DNA of 64,000 nt from Mycolicibacterium fortuitum subsp. fortuitum (GTDB taxonomy: Bacteria; Actinomycetota; Actinomycetes; Mycobacteriales; Mycobacteriaceae), in contig NZ_AP025518.1 in assembly GCF_022179545.1 (NCBI RefSeq), positions 1,922,001 to 1,986,000 of the forward strand, in the 5' to 3' direction. A model generated the notes under the pieces. The model saw only the letters and a program-made list of their open reading frames with translations. It had not been told where the DNA came from and searched no databases. This document shows, one piece after another, positions 36,939-46,651 of this stretch (positions are counted from its first letter, which is position 1; the number at the start of each line of letters is the position of its first letter). The translations under genes were made by a program, and so were the position numbers.

Positions 36939-37358
36939 GTGAATGTTCCCCGTCGCTGCTGCCGGCCCGGGTGCCCGCACTATGCCGTGGCGACGCTGAC
37001 CTTCGTCTACTCCGACTCCACGGCTGTAGTCGGACCCCTGGCCACGGTATCCGAACCCCACTCCTGGGACCTTTGCGTCGGCCACGCCGGCCGTATCACG
37101 GCACCGCGAGGCTGGGAGCTGGTCCGCCACGCCGGGCCGTTGCCGACCCACCCCGACGAGGACGATCTGGTGGCGTTGGCCGATGCGGTCCGCGAAGGCC
37201 AGCCGGGCGCGGTTCCCCACGGCGGAGTGGTGGCCGGATTCTCCGATCCCTCCACCGGTGTGGGCGCCGGCGCGGTGATGGCGCCGCAGGCACGTCCCGC
37301 CGAGACCAACGGCCGCCGTCGCGGGCACCTGCGGGTGCTGCCGGACCCCGACCAGTGA
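36939..37358 (+). CDS. DUF3499-family protein
   Basis: This 139-residue actinobacterial protein is of unknown function. The N-terminus RRCCRPGCPHYAVATLTFVY together with WDLCVGHAGR provides cysteines and histidines spaced like a small zinc site. TAPRGWELVRHAGPLPTHPD, then DEDDLVALADAVREGQ follow, and the C-terminal third is Ala/Gly-rich and probably disordered. The conserved place upstream of the phosphomannomutase gene supports the call. Confidence 0.88.
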   Translation: MNVPRRCCRPGCPHYAVATLTFVYSDSTAVVGPLATVSEPHSWDLCVGHAGRITAPRGWELVRHAGPLPTHPDEDDLVALADAVREGQPGAVPHGGVVAGFSDPSTGVGAGAVMAPQARPAETNGRRRGHLRVLPDPDQ

Positions 37359-37468
37359 CTTGCACTGATCAGACCTGATCGGACGACGGCCGGCCCAAGA
37401 GTAGTGAACGTGTCGAGGTCGCCCGACGGTTAGGCTGGCGCCAACGATCCCGTTTCACAAGGAGCTAT

Positions 37469-38857
37469 ATGTCTAGGCCAGCGGCGGCTGTTCACGATGT
37501 CATCAAGGCCTATGACGTCCGTGGTCTGGTGGGTAGCCAAATCGACGAAGCCTTCGTGGCCGAGGTCGGCGCCGCGTTCGCCCGACTGGTCCGCGGCGAA
37601 GGCGCCCCACAGGTGGTGATCGGCTACGACATGCGGGAGAGCTCGCCGACACTGGCAGCCGCGTTCGCCGAGGGCGTGACGGCCCAGGGGCTGGATGTGG
37701 TCCGCATCGGGCTGGCCTCCACCGATCAGCTGTACTTCGCGTCGGGCCTGCTGGACTGCCCGGGAGCGATGTTCACCGCCAGCCACAACCCGGCCGCCTA
37801 CAACGGGATCAAGCTCTGCCGTGCCGGGGCCAAGCCGGTGGGCAAGGACACCGGGCTGTCCGTCATCGCCGACGAGGTGATCGCCGGCGTTCCGGCCCAC
37901 GACGGTCCGGCCGGCACGATCTCGGATCGCGACGTGCTGACCGACTACGGCACGTTCCTCCGCTCGCTGGTCGATCTCAGCGCCCTGCGGCCGCTGCGCA
38001 TCGCGGTCGACGCAGGCAACGGCATGGCCGGCCACACCACCCCGGCGGTGCTGGGGCCGATTCCGGGTGTCACCGTTCTGCCGCTGTTCTTCGAACTCGA
38101 CGGCAGCTTCCCCAATCACGAGGCCAATCCGCTGGATCCGGCCAATCTCGTCGACCTGCAGGCCCATGTGCTGGCCAGCGGGGCCGACATCGGCCTGGCC
38201 TTCGACGGCGACGCCGACCGCTGCTTCGTGGTCGACGAACTCGGCCGCCCGGTGTCGCCGTCTGCGGTGACCGCCCTGGTGGCCGCCCGTGAACTCAAGC
38301 GGGAGATCGGCGCCACGGTGATCCACAACCTGATCACCTCGCGGGCCGTTCCCGAGTTGGTGGTCGAGCGGGGCGGCACTCCCGTCCGGTCCAGGGTCGG
38401 GCACTCCTACATCAAGGGCCTGATGGCCGAGACCGGCGCCATCTTCGGCGGTGAACACTCGGCCCACTACTACTTCCGTGACTTCTGGGGCGCCGATTCG
38501 GGGATGCTCGCGGCGCTGCACGTATTGGCCGCACTCGGTGAGCAGGACCGTCCGCTCTCGGAGTTCATGGCGGACTATCAGCGCTACGAGGCATCCGGCG
38601 AGATCAACTTCACCGTCAGTGACGCGCCGGCCTGCGTCGAGGCCGTACTCAAATCCTTCACCGGCTCGATCCAGTCCATCGACCATCTCGACGGCGTGAC
38701 GGTGGACCTCGGTGACGGCAGCTGGTTCAACCTGCGCACGTCCAATACCGAACCGCTGCTGCGGCTCAACGTGGAGGCACGCACTGTCGAGGACGTCACG
38801 GCACTCGTCGACAGAGTCTCGGCACAGATCCGTGAGGTGAGCGAGCCGGTGCCGTGA
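37469..38857 (+). CDS. Phosphomannomutase/phosphoglucomutase
   Basis: This 462-residue alpha-D-phosphohexomutase interconverts mannose-6-phosphate and mannose-1-phosphate. The active-site serine is in GAMFTASHNPAAYNGIKLCR, the metal loop is GLAFDGDADRCFVVDELGRP, the sugar-binding loop is FGGEHSAHYYFRD, and the phosphate-binding loop is NLRTSNTEPLLRLNVEARTV. The ATG has AAGGAG 6 nt upstream. The next gene is coupled by a GTGA overlap. Symbols used elsewhere include manB and pmmA. It links ManA with the guanylyltransferase 5 kb upstream. Confidence 0.95.
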   Translation: MSRPAAAVHDVIKAYDVRGLVGSQIDEAFVAEVGAAFARLVRGEGAPQVVIGYDMRESSPTLAAAFAEGVTAQGLDVVRIGLASTDQLYFASGLLDCPGAMFTASHNPAAYNGIKLCRAGAKPVGKDTGLSVIADEVIAGVPAHDGPAGTISDRDVLTDYGTFLRSLVDLSALRPLRIAVDAGNGMAGHTTPAVLGPIPGVTVLPLFFELDGSFPNHEANPLDPANLVDLQAHVLASGADIGLAFDGDADRCFVVDELGRPVSPSAVTALVAARELKREIGATVIHNLITSRAVPELVVERGGTPVRSRVGHSYIKGLMAETGAIFGGEHSAHYYFRDFWGADSGMLAALHVLAALGEQDRPLSEFMADYQRYEASGEINFTVSDAPACVEAVLKSFTGSIQSIDHLDGVTVDLGDGSWFNLRTSNTEPLLRLNVEARTVEDVTALVDRVSAQIREVSEPVP

Positions 38858-39924
38858 ACTCCGTGGACGCCACGGTCGACCTGGACGACGGCGACGGACT
38901 TCTCGCCGCCGATCGAAACGGTCTGCTGCGGGCGGCGGCCATGGCAGGTGCCCAGGTCCGGGCGACCGCCGCGGCACTGGCGGAAGGGCTTTTGGACCCG
39001 CTGCGCGCCGATCATCCACCGCGCACGGTGATTTGGGTGGCCGGACGCGGCGCCGCCGAAAGCGCGGGAGCCATGTTGGTGGGCGCGCTGAGCGCGTCGA
39101 TCGCTGCTCCCGTCGTCGTCGCCTCCGAGACCCCGCCGTGGCTGGGTGCCCTCGACGTGGTGATCGTGGCCGGTGATGATCCGGGTGACCCGGCTCTGGT
39201 GAACGCTGCGGCGACCGGTGTGCGCCGGGGTGCGCGGGTGCTCGTCGTGGCACCGCACGAGGGCCCCTTGCGTGACGTCGCCGCCGGGCGTGCGGTGGTG
39301 CTGGCGCCTCGGCTGTGGGTTCCCGACGACTTCGGGTTGACCCGATACCTGGCTGCCGGCCTGGCCGCGCTGCACGTGGTGGATCCGGGTATGCGCGTAG
39401 ATCTGGCGGCGCTGGCAGACGAACTGGACGCCGAGGCGCTGCGTAACAGCGCCGGCCGCGAGCTGTTCACCAACCCGGCCAAGACTCTGGCCGAACGGAT
39501 GTCGGACAGTGCCGTCGTACTGGCCGGTGACAATCCGGCCACGCTCGCACTGGCTCGTCACGGGGCGATGGCGATGCTGCGCCTGGCCGGGGAAGTGGTC
39601 GGCGCAGCCGGGCTGGGCGATGTGCTCGCCGCGATCGGCAGCGGAGCGGTCGGGCTGCCCGCGGCCCGATCACTGTTCCACGATGAGGAGATCGACGGAC
39701 CGCTGCCGCGGCGCATGCGGACGTTCGCTCTGGTCACCGACACCGAACGGCAGCTGGTAGGGGCGCGGGTCAGCGGCTTCGACGACATCGCGATGATCGG
39801 TGCCGAGGACGTGCCGGACCAGGCTGGGACGACCCTGCCGGTGGGGCGACCGGAACAACAACTGGCGGTTCTGGCTGTCCGCCTGGAGATGACGGCCGTG
39901 TATTTGAAACTGGTTCGAGGATAA
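38854..39924 (+). CDS. SIS-domain phosphosugar isomerase-like protein
   Basis: This 356-residue protein lies between phosphomannomutase and manA in mycobacteria. The SIS-type fold is suggested by RTVIWVAGRGAAESAGAMLV with PVVVASETPPWLGALDVVIV, and the C-terminal half ends MTAVYLKLVRG, as in bifunctional phosphoglucose/phosphomannose isomerases. Several catalytic residues of the true isomerases are not evident, so a regulatory or divergent activity is possible. The GTG start overlaps the mutase stop as GTGA. Confidence 0.85.
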   Translation: MNSVDATVDLDDGDGLLAADRNGLLRAAAMAGAQVRATAAALAEGLLDPLRADHPPRTVIWVAGRGAAESAGAMLVGALSASIAAPVVVASETPPWLGALDVVIVAGDDPGDPALVNAAATGVRRGARVLVVAPHEGPLRDVAAGRAVVLAPRLWVPDDFGLTRYLAAGLAALHVVDPGMRVDLAALADELDAEALRNSAGRELFTNPAKTLAERMSDSAVVLAGDNPATLALARHGAMAMLRLAGEVVGAAGLGDVLAAIGSGAVGLPAARSLFHDEEIDGPLPRRMRTFALVTDTERQLVGARVSGFDDIAMIGAEDVPDQAGTTLPVGRPEQQLAVLAVRLEMTAVYLKLVRG

Positions 39925-39927
39925 GAC

Positions 39928-41154
39928 GTGCATCTGCTACGGGGAGCGGTGCGGACCTATGCCTGGGGTTCGCGCACTGCAATCGCTGATTTCACCGGAA
40001 GGCCCAGTCCGACAATCCATCCGGAGGCCGAGCTGTGGCTCGGCGCACATCCGCAGGACCCGGCCTGGCTGCAGACCGAACACGGTGAAGAGTCGCTGCT
40101 GCAGGCCGTCCAGGACGACCCCGAGGGGCAACTGGGCAGCGTGGCGATCGGACGCTTCGGCGATGCACTGCCGTTTCTCGTCAAGGTGCTGGCCGCCGAC
40201 GAACCGTTGTCACTGCAAGCCCATCCCAGTGCGGCGCAGGCGCGGGAGGGCTTCGAACGCGAGAGCCGGCTCGACATTCCGGTGTCCTCGCCCGTCCGCA
40301 ATTACCGTGACAGCAGCCACAAACCCGAATTGTTGGTGGCGCTGGGACAATTCGATGCCTTGGCCGGATTTCGCCCGGTAGCCCGCACCGTCGAGTTGAT
40401 GCGTGCATTGGCGGTCTCGGACCTCGACCCGTTCATCAACCTGCTCTCGGATCAATCCGACGCCGACGGTCTGCGGGCTCTGTTCACCACCTGGATCACC
40501 GCCCCGCAACCCGACCTCGATGTGCTGGTGCCTGCGGTGCTGGATGGCGCGGTCCACTACATCCGCTCCGGGGCAAAGAAATTCGCCGCCGAGGTCAAGA
40601 CGGTGCTGGAACTCGGCGAGCGCTACCCCGGTGATGCCGGTGTGCTGGCCTCTCTGCTGCTCAACCGCATCAGTCTGCAGCCGGGGGAGGGCATCTATCT
40701 TCCCGCCGGGAATCTGCACGCATATCTGCACGGTGTCGGTGTCGAGGTGATGGCCAACTCCGACAACGTGCTGCGCGGTGGGTTGACCCCGAAGCACGTG
40801 GATGTCCCGGAACTGCTGCGGGTGTTGGACTTCACCCCGACTCCCGAGGATCGTCTCCGCTCGGAAACATCAACGGCCGGAACGGAAACCATCTACCAGA
40901 CCCCCGCGCAGGAATTCGCGGTGTCGGTGCTGACGGTCGATGAGAAACACATCGGCGCCGAGATCGACGTCCACTCCCACCACGACGGTCCTCAGCTGCT
41001 GCTGTGTACCGAAGGTGCCGCGGTGATCTACGCCGACGACGACAAGCTCACCCTGGAGCGCGGCGCGGCGGCCTGGGTGGCGGCCGCGGACGGCCCGATA
41101 CGACTGACCGCCGCCGAGCCGACGAAGCTGTTCCGCGTCACCATCGGTATCTAG
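39928..41154 (+). CDS. manA: Mannose-6-phosphate isomerase
   Basis: This 408-residue type I isomerase links fructose-6-phosphate to mannose metabolism. The zinc-site segments are PFLVKVLAADEPLSLQAHPS (Gln/His) and SHKPELLVALGQFDALAGFR (Glu), and a later histidine is in GIYLPAGNLHAYLHGVGVEV followed by the family motif MANSDNVLRGGLTPKHVDVP. A second cupin-like half ends the protein. The GTG start lies 3 nt after the SIS gene, so all three mannose genes form one operon. Confidence 0.95.
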   Translation: MHLLRGAVRTYAWGSRTAIADFTGRPSPTIHPEAELWLGAHPQDPAWLQTEHGEESLLQAVQDDPEGQLGSVAIGRFGDALPFLVKVLAADEPLSLQAHPSAAQAREGFERESRLDIPVSSPVRNYRDSSHKPELLVALGQFDALAGFRPVARTVELMRALAVSDLDPFINLLSDQSDADGLRALFTTWITAPQPDLDVLVPAVLDGAVHYIRSGAKKFAAEVKTVLELGERYPGDAGVLASLLLNRISLQPGEGIYLPAGNLHAYLHGVGVEVMANSDNVLRGGLTPKHVDVPELLRVLDFTPTPEDRLRSETSTAGTETIYQTPAQEFAVSVLTVDEKHIGAEIDVHSHHDGPQLLLCTEGAAVIYADDDKLTLERGAAAWVAAADGPIRLTAAEPTKLFRVTIGI

Positions 41155-42551
41155 CCGGAGGTCCGGCTACCGGCAGTGACCGAATTCTCCGAGCGATGCG
41201 GCCGCCGGCGCCGTTCGGCCAGCCACGCCTTGACATTGTGGCGGATCGCACGTCCGACAATCCGAGGCGGTGGCGTCAGCCACAGGCTGTCCAGCATGCT
41301 CGTACGTCGCAAGAACCACTCGGCCAGAACGGGATCCGTTTCGGCCGCTCCGAGGAATTGGTCGAAGAGACCGAACAACGGGCTGTACCAGAAAGCCTTG
41401 TCGCCCTCCGCCCCGTGCTTCACCTGATCGGCAACCGAGTTCATCATCCACACCGGGTAGGTGGTTTTCGCGGTACGCCGTGCCAGCCGGCGAACCAGGT
41501 CTTGGGTTCCCTCGGCGAGTACCTGACGCAGGTTGGCCGCCTGCACGGTGGACATGGTGACGCCCTGCCCGTATGTCGGATTCAGGCTCACCACCGCGTC
41601 GCCGAACGGGAAGATCCCGTCGGGGAACCGGTCCAGCTTGTCGTACCGTCGCCACTTGGCCACCGGATAACGGTGAAAGTTCATGTCGCCCACCGCTTCA
41701 CCGGCGCGCAACGCCGTCGCGAGGTGCGGTGGAAGCGCAGTGCCACCCAGTTGTTTGATACCGGCGAAATCGCTCGGCGGCTCGGCCTTGGCGACCCCGA
41801 ACGCGGTCACCGTCCAGATTCCGTCCTCGTGGAACAGCATGCCCATACCGAGGCCGCTGTCATGCGCGGCACTGACCACGACCATCTTCTCGCTGATCAG
41901 CTCGGCTGGGATGCGGACCCGCTGGGATGCGTAGGTGACCCCGACTTTGATCGTCTCCTCGGGTGGTCGCTGATACCCCCACTGCTCCAGCCACACCGGC
42001 AGCCGACTGCCGCGGCCGGAGGCATCGACCACCATGTCGGCGGCGACGTGTTCACCGTCGTCGAGCAAGAGACCGGTGACCCGCTCGGCACCCGGGTCGT
42101 ACCGCGGTTCGCTCACACTGCGTCGGAGGATCTGCACGTTGGGCAGGTCCGACACCCGCCTGCGAATCTGCCATTCCAGCTGTCCGCGGCTGGGCACGTA
42201 GGCGGTGAAGTTGGACTCGAGTGTCTGTCCGGTGCCGAGCAGGTGCCCGCCGGCCTCGAAGTGGATGGAGGACGGTCGGTTCTCGACCACGGGGACGTTC
42301 GCGGCCACCATGTCGTCGAGCAATCCGGGAAACAGCGCCTCCAACTCGTCGGCCCCACGAGCCATCAGCAGGTGTACGTGCTGGCCCTGCGGTATGGCGC
42401 CGCGATTGACCGGTTCGTCCGGCAGCTCGTCGCGCTCGTAGAGCGTGACGCGTCCATAGTGGTCGGACAGCACCCGGGCGGCGCACAGGCCCGCGATGCT
42501 CCCTCCGACGACGACGGCATGGTTCGGCGAAACGTGGTGATTGCTGCTCAT
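41151..42551 (-). CDS. FAD-dependent monooxygenase/geranylgeranyl reductase-like flavoprotein
   Basis: This 466-residue flavoprotein has an N-terminal FAD fold, NHAVVVGGSIAGLCAARVLS followed by GRVTLYERDELP, a middle part with VVDASGRGSRLPVWLEQWGY and the second FAD motif GIFPFGDAVVSLNPTYGQGV. It resembles the conserved Rv3254-type mycobacterial protein; lipid or isoprenoid oxidation is possible but unproven. The ATG at 42551 is preferred over one 20 codons upstream because it sits just before the FAD fold. It overlaps manA tail-to-tail by 4 bp. The genes between it and the APC permease are not part of the common order. Confidence 0.88.
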   Translation of the reverse strand: MSSNHHVSPNHAVVVGGSIAGLCAARVLSDHYGRVTLYERDELPDEPVNRGAIPQGQHVHLLMARGADELEALFPGLLDDMVAANVPVVENRPSSIHFEAGGHLLGTGQTLESNFTAYVPSRGQLEWQIRRRVSDLPNVQILRRSVSEPRYDPGAERVTGLLLDDGEHVAADMVVDASGRGSRLPVWLEQWGYQRPPEETIKVGVTYASQRVRIPAELISEKMVVVSAAHDSGLGMGMLFHEDGIWTVTAFGVAKAEPPSDFAGIKQLGGTALPPHLATALRAGEAVGDMNFHRYPVAKWRRYDKLDRFPDGIFPFGDAVVSLNPTYGQGVTMSTVQAANLRQVLAEGTQDLVRRLARRTAKTTYPVWMMNSVADQVKHGAEGDKAFWYSPLFGLFDQFLGAAETDPVLAEWFLRRTSMLDSLWLTPPPRIVGRAIRHNVKAWLAERRRRPHRSENSVTAGSRTSG

Positions 42552-42789
42552 CAGACGGCTACGGTACTGCGAACCACGGTCCATCCGAGTCGGAATGGCG
42601 GGCAACCGCATTTGTGTGGGCCTTGGTGGTCGCTCTGCTGTGCGGTGGACTGCACCCCCTGATAAGAGCGTTGACCCCGACGGCTAACGGACTTGCAACA
42701 ACTCGTGGCACAATGCCGTGGCTGTGAGAGTGATATGGCTCTCAGGTTGGTACTCTCTGCGGGAAACTTCACAGATCAACGGATGGGCA

Positions 42790-44103
42790 ATGGCAACGGT
42801 CGATGACGCGGACGACACATCAGAGGACCTCCACCTCGCCACGGTGGAGGCCCTTTCCTTCGCGACGACTCGACTACGATTCGACCCGTTCATCGACATC
42901 GACTGGGACGCTCCCGAAAATGATCTTGATAAGAACGACCCCCGCTGGCAGCTGAGGGCTGATACGAGTCCGCTAGCGGCGACGGACTGGCATGCCGCGC
43001 AACCACTTCAGAAGCGTGTAGATATGGGCCGGTGGATCACGGCCAACACGTTCAAGGTCGGGATTCAGTTTGAAATGATACTGATTCGCGGCGTCGTACA
43101 TTATGCGGGAAAGCTCGCTAATTCTGATCCTGTGTTCCGCTACCTCATGCATGAAGTGACCGACGAATGCAACCACATCCAGATGTTTCAGGAATTCATC
43201 AATCGGAACGATCAAGATGTGCCAGGCATGCGGCGACTGTCGCGGATTCTGGGGCCCCTCGTAGGCTTCATCAGTGGGTACCTGAGCGTCCTGCTCTTCA
43301 TTGGCGTGCTGGGCGGTGAACAGCCAGTTCACTTCCAGCAGACGCTTATGCTGCGGGGTAAACAGCGGGTGCCACCGTTGCTGAACCGAATTGTCTACAT
43401 TCATCTGGCAGAGGAAGCTCGGCATATTACTTTTGCCGATGACCATTTGGCCGAGCGGGTGCAATATTCTGGGCGCCTCAAGCGGGCTATGTACGCGATA
43501 ATGTTCCCGCTTTTCCTGCGTTGGCTGATGGGTGAAATATTCACTCCGCCAAGGACATTCGCCCGTGAATTCGGCGTGCCGCGCCGAACCTTCAAATCTG
43601 CCTACTGGCGAAGTGCATACTCGCGTCAGATGATGGCGGAGTCGGCAGCGGATGCTCGTCGCGTAGCGGACCGCCTGGGGCTTCGGACGGTGTGGTCGCG
43701 TTGGATCTGGCGGGCACTGGGTATCGATGGCCGACTCCCGCGCTACCGCGGCGAGCCGAATCGACTGTTCGAAAGCTCGACAGTTTCACAGCTTGCCGAG
43801 ATTCGGACGATCATTTGGGCGCGTGCCATGGCGGTAGCAGTCATGGCGACCGTCGCCTTGGCGGTGACGCCGGTCGGCCTGCGGATTATTGCTGCCGCAG
43901 CTGCCGGGGCGGGCGTGTGGGCCATCTACCACGCGCTACGCGAACGCCGTGGCGGCGTGGTCGGCAACCAGTCGTTCGAATGGCCAAGGCTCTTTGTGTG
44001 GGTAGTGGCGTGCGCAGTCATGATTCCCGTTGGCGGCCTGATTGGTCTCGCTCTGGTAGTGCTCATGATTCTGGCACTTGCCGAATTCATGCCGACCCTC
44101 TGA
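42790..44103 (+). CDS. AurF-like diiron oxygenase with C-terminal membrane helices
   Basis: This 437-residue protein has the AurF/ferritin-like diiron ligand pattern: a glutamate in QFEMILIRGVVHY, Glu and His in HEVTDECNHIQMFQEFIN, and Glu and His in YIHLAEEARHITFADDHLAE. AurF oxidises arylamines to nitro compounds; other relatives act on lipids or amino acids. Three or four hydrophobic segments follow at the C-terminus (from MAVAVMATVALAVTPVGLRI), which is unusual for AurF and suggests a membrane-bound oxygenase. The GC content (about 50-53% in sampled lines) is well below that of the surroundings, a sign of transfer. Start ATG at 42790 follows GGATGGG; a GTG at 42718 is the alternative. Confidence 0.85.
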   Translation: MATVDDADDTSEDLHLATVEALSFATTRLRFDPFIDIDWDAPENDLDKNDPRWQLRADTSPLAATDWHAAQPLQKRVDMGRWITANTFKVGIQFEMILIRGVVHYAGKLANSDPVFRYLMHEVTDECNHIQMFQEFINRNDQDVPGMRRLSRILGPLVGFISGYLSVLLFIGVLGGEQPVHFQQTLMLRGKQRVPPLLNRIVYIHLAEEARHITFADDHLAERVQYSGRLKRAMYAIMFPLFLRWLMGEIFTPPRTFAREFGVPRRTFKSAYWRSAYSRQMMAESAADARRVADRLGLRTVWSRWIWRALGIDGRLPRYRGEPNRLFESSTVSQLAEIRTIIWARAMAVAVMATVALAVTPVGLRIIAAAAAGAGVWAIYHALRERRGGVVGNQSFEWPRLFVWVVACAVMIPVGGLIGLALVVLMILALAEFMPTL

Positions 44104-44147
44104 CCGCAGCTGCTCAATCGCTCGGATCTCGATTGGGGCCGAAGTTG

Positions 44148-44981
44148 TCAAGCAGGCTTGTGGAACGTGTACACCCGGTACTGAATAAAGCCAAGCTTGG
44201 ACAGCCATTTCATCCATCGGGTGCCTACCATCAGGACCTTCTGGGCATCTGCTGACCCCTGTTCGCGGCAGAAGTTAAGTATGAACGGGTACGTGGGCAA
44301 GGTGTTCTTCCGGATGTTGCGGTTCGCTGCGAGCCGGAGTCCAGCGCGTTTGCCCATCGACTTGTAGCCCCGCAGGGGAACACTGCCGAGTGTGCCGTAG
44401 GACTTCGCGATCTGCGTCCGAATCACCATCCAGAACGGTGTTTTCCCGAAGAACGCCAAGGTTGGAACGAAGTCAGACACCGCCAGATAGCCTCCCGGCT
44501 TCAGCACCCGGGCTGCCTCCGCCAGAAACTTCTCGCGCGACGGGAAGTGGAAGATGCATTCGACGGCCAGTACGCGGTCGAAGGAATTGTCCTCGAACGG
44601 CAGCTGGCAAGCATCTGCTTCGACCCAGCCAATCTTGTTGTCGTTGGCGGGTAGTGTCTGGGCCTCTGCCGCCTCGAGCTGACGCGGGTCGATGTTGAGG
44701 CCAGTCAGATCCATGCCGGAGCGGATGGCGTTGAGTTGCTGGATGGTTCCACCGAACCCGCAGCCGGCGTCGAGTAGTTTCTGCCCGTCGGAAACCTTCG
44801 CAGCCTCGAACAGCACAACATTCATCTGTTCCATGGCGGCGACGTAGTCAGCCGACGTCCCGTCCGCACTTTCTGGATGCTCCCAGTATCCCCAGTGCAC
44901 CTGGTTCTTCCACAGTTGGCCGCTTTCACCACCGTCCTGCCGTTCATCAATCAGCAGGTCAAAGTAGGGAAGCTCAGCCAT
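44148..44981 (-). CDS. SAM-dependent class I methyltransferase
   Basis: This 277-residue methyltransferase has motif I at KLLDAGCGFGGTIQQLNAIR, post-I at LTGLNIDPRQLEAAEAQ, motif II at WVEADACQLPFEDNSFDRVL and motif III at RVLKPGGYLAVSDF, as in sterol or small-molecule C/O-methyltransferases. Its C-terminal third is basic. It is convergent with the AurF-like gene, with 44 bp between stops, and the pair interrupts the otherwise conserved order between the flavoprotein and the permease. A role in the same pathway is inferred from that. The ATG lies 6 nt after a TACGGT -10. Confidence 0.9.
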   Translation of the reverse strand: MAELPYFDLLIDERQDGGESGQLWKNQVHWGYWEHPESADGTSADYVAAMEQMNVVLFEAAKVSDGQKLLDAGCGFGGTIQQLNAIRSGMDLTGLNIDPRQLEAAEAQTLPANDNKIGWVEADACQLPFEDNSFDRVLAVECIFHFPSREKFLAEAARVLKPGGYLAVSDFVPTLAFFGKTPFWMVIRTQIAKSYGTLGSVPLRGYKSMGKRAGLRLAANRNIRKNTLPTYPFILNFCREQGSADAQKVLMVGTRWMKWLSKLGFIQYRVYTFHKPA

Positions 44982-44987
44982 GCGCGG

Positions 44988-44993
44988 ACCGTA
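44988..44993 (-). promoter_or_regulatory. -10 element TACGGT for the methyltransferase (leaderless)
   Basis: On the minus strand TACGGT ends 6 nt before the ATG at 44981, and GA precedes it (GATACGGT). No Shine-Dalgarno sequence is present. Confidence 0.45.
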
Positions 44994-45107
44994 TCACGAT
45001 CGACGTCGAGTGTGACGTAGGACCCACTTCGTCGCGACGGGATCGTTCCGGTGGAAACTTTGTGCGTCCTACTCAACCGAGCGCCACCGTGATGGGAGCA
45101 TGACGGG

Positions 45108-46586
45108 ATGTCTGCCCTTCGGCGAATCAAATCTGTCGAACAGTCGATTGCCGACACCGACGAACCGTCGACCCGGCTCCGCAAGGACCTCACCTGGTGG
45201 GACCTGACGGTGTTCGGTGTCTCGGTCGTCATCGGTGCGGGCATTTTCACCATCACCGCTTCCACGGCGGGCAACTTGACCGGGCCTGCGATCTCGATTG
45301 CCTTCGTCATCGCCGCCGTCGCGTGCGGGTTGGCAGCACTGTGCTACGCCGAGTTCGCCTCCACCGTGCCGGTGGCCGGTAGCGCGTACACCTTCTCCTA
45401 TGCCACGTTCGGGGAGTTCGCGGCGTGGATCATCGGATGGGACCTGATCCTGGAGTTCGCCGTCGCGTCCGCGGTGGTGGCCAAGGGGTGGTCGAGCTAC
45501 CTCGGAACCGTGTTCGGGTTCGGGGGCGGGATCGCGGATTTCGGCGGTCTCGAGATCGACTGGGGCGCGTTGGTGATCATCGCGCTGGTGACGGTTCTGC
45601 TGGTGGTGGGCACCAAGTTGTCAGCGCTCTTCAGCCTGGTCATCACTGTCATCAAGGTGTCGGTCGTGCTGTTGGTGGTGGTCGTGGGCGCCTTCTATAT
45701 AAAGGCCGCCAACTACACCCCGTTCATTCCGCCGAACGAGGCCGGCGAGGGGGCCAGCGGGGCCGACCAGTCACTGTTCTCGTTGTTGACCGGAGCGGCG
45801 GGCAGCCACTACGGCTGGTACGGGGTGCTGGCCGGTGCCTCGATCGTGTTCTTCGCGTTCATCGGGTTCGACGTCGTCGCAACCACTGCCGAGGAGACCC
45901 GCGATCCGCAGCGCGACGTACCCCGCGGCATCCTGGCCTCACTCGGGATCGTCACCGTGTTGTACGTCGCGGTGTCGGTGGTGCTTTCCGGCATGGTGTC
46001 CTACACCGTGCTGCGCGATGCACCAGACGGCCACGCCAACCTGGCCACTGCCTTCGAAGCCAACGGTGTGCACTGGGCCGCGAAGGTGATCTCCATCGGC
46101 GCGCTTGCCGGGCTCACCACGGTCGTGATCGTGCTGATGCTGGGACAGACCCGCGTGCTGTTCGCGATGTCGCGCGACGGTCTGCTGCCGCGACAGCTGG
46201 CCGTGACCGGCACCCACGGGACGCCGGTCCGCATCACCCTGATCGTCGGGGTGCTGGTGGCGATCGCCGCCTCGGTGTTCCCGATGGGCCGGCTCGAGGA
46301 GATGGTCAACATCGGCACGCTGTTCGCCTTCGTGCTGGTCTCGGCCGGGGTGATCGTGCTGCGGCGGACCCGGCCCGACCTGAAGCGCGGATTCCGCGTG
46401 CCGTGGGTGCCGGTGTTGCCGATCGCCGCGATCCTGGCGTGCCTGTGGTTGATGCTCAACCTCACCGGGCTGACCTGGATCCGGTTCCTGCTCTGGATGG
46501 TGATCGGGGTGGTGGTGTACGCCGTGTACGGCCGGAGCCATTCGACGCTGGCCAGTAGGGAAGTCGCGGCGACGCCGTCGCAGTAG
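45108..46586 (+). CDS. APC-family amino acid permease
   Basis: This 492-residue transporter has about 12 membrane helices. The first helix region, LTWWDLTVFGVSVVIGAGIF, holds the family's unwound GAGIF motif for substrate and ion binding. AASLCYAEFAS-type sequence (AALCYAEFASTVPVAGSAYT) and FFAFIGFDVVATTAEETRDP follow, typical of cationic amino acid permeases. It is the conserved mycobacterial neighbour of alkB. The ATG is preceded by GGGAG and ACGGG. The substrate is not determined by sequence alone. Confidence 0.93.
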   Translation: MSALRRIKSVEQSIADTDEPSTRLRKDLTWWDLTVFGVSVVIGAGIFTITASTAGNLTGPAISIAFVIAAVACGLAALCYAEFASTVPVAGSAYTFSYATFGEFAAWIIGWDLILEFAVASAVVAKGWSSYLGTVFGFGGGIADFGGLEIDWGALVIIALVTVLLVVGTKLSALFSLVITVIKVSVVLLVVVVGAFYIKAANYTPFIPPNEAGEGASGADQSLFSLLTGAAGSHYGWYGVLAGASIVFFAFIGFDVVATTAEETRDPQRDVPRGILASLGIVTVLYVAVSVVLSGMVSYTVLRDAPDGHANLATAFEANGVHWAAKVISIGALAGLTTVVIVLMLGQTRVLFAMSRDGLLPRQLAVTGTHGTPVRITLIVGVLVAIAASVFPMGRLEEMVNIGTLFAFVLVSAGVIVLRRTRPDLKRGFRVPWVPVLPIAAILACLWLMLNLTGLTWIRFLLWMVIGVVVYAVYGRSHSTLASREVAATPSQ

Positions 46587-46651
46587 CTGAAATCGACGCT
46601 CGACCACAGTGGATCCCTCGTGGCCTGGGTCACTTTACAAAAGATAGGTCA

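Noticed and set aside
37430..39253. Long minus-strand frame opposite the phosphomannomutase gene
   Set aside because: The plus-strand gene has every catalytic motif. The antisense translation is Arg/His/Gln-rich and featureless.
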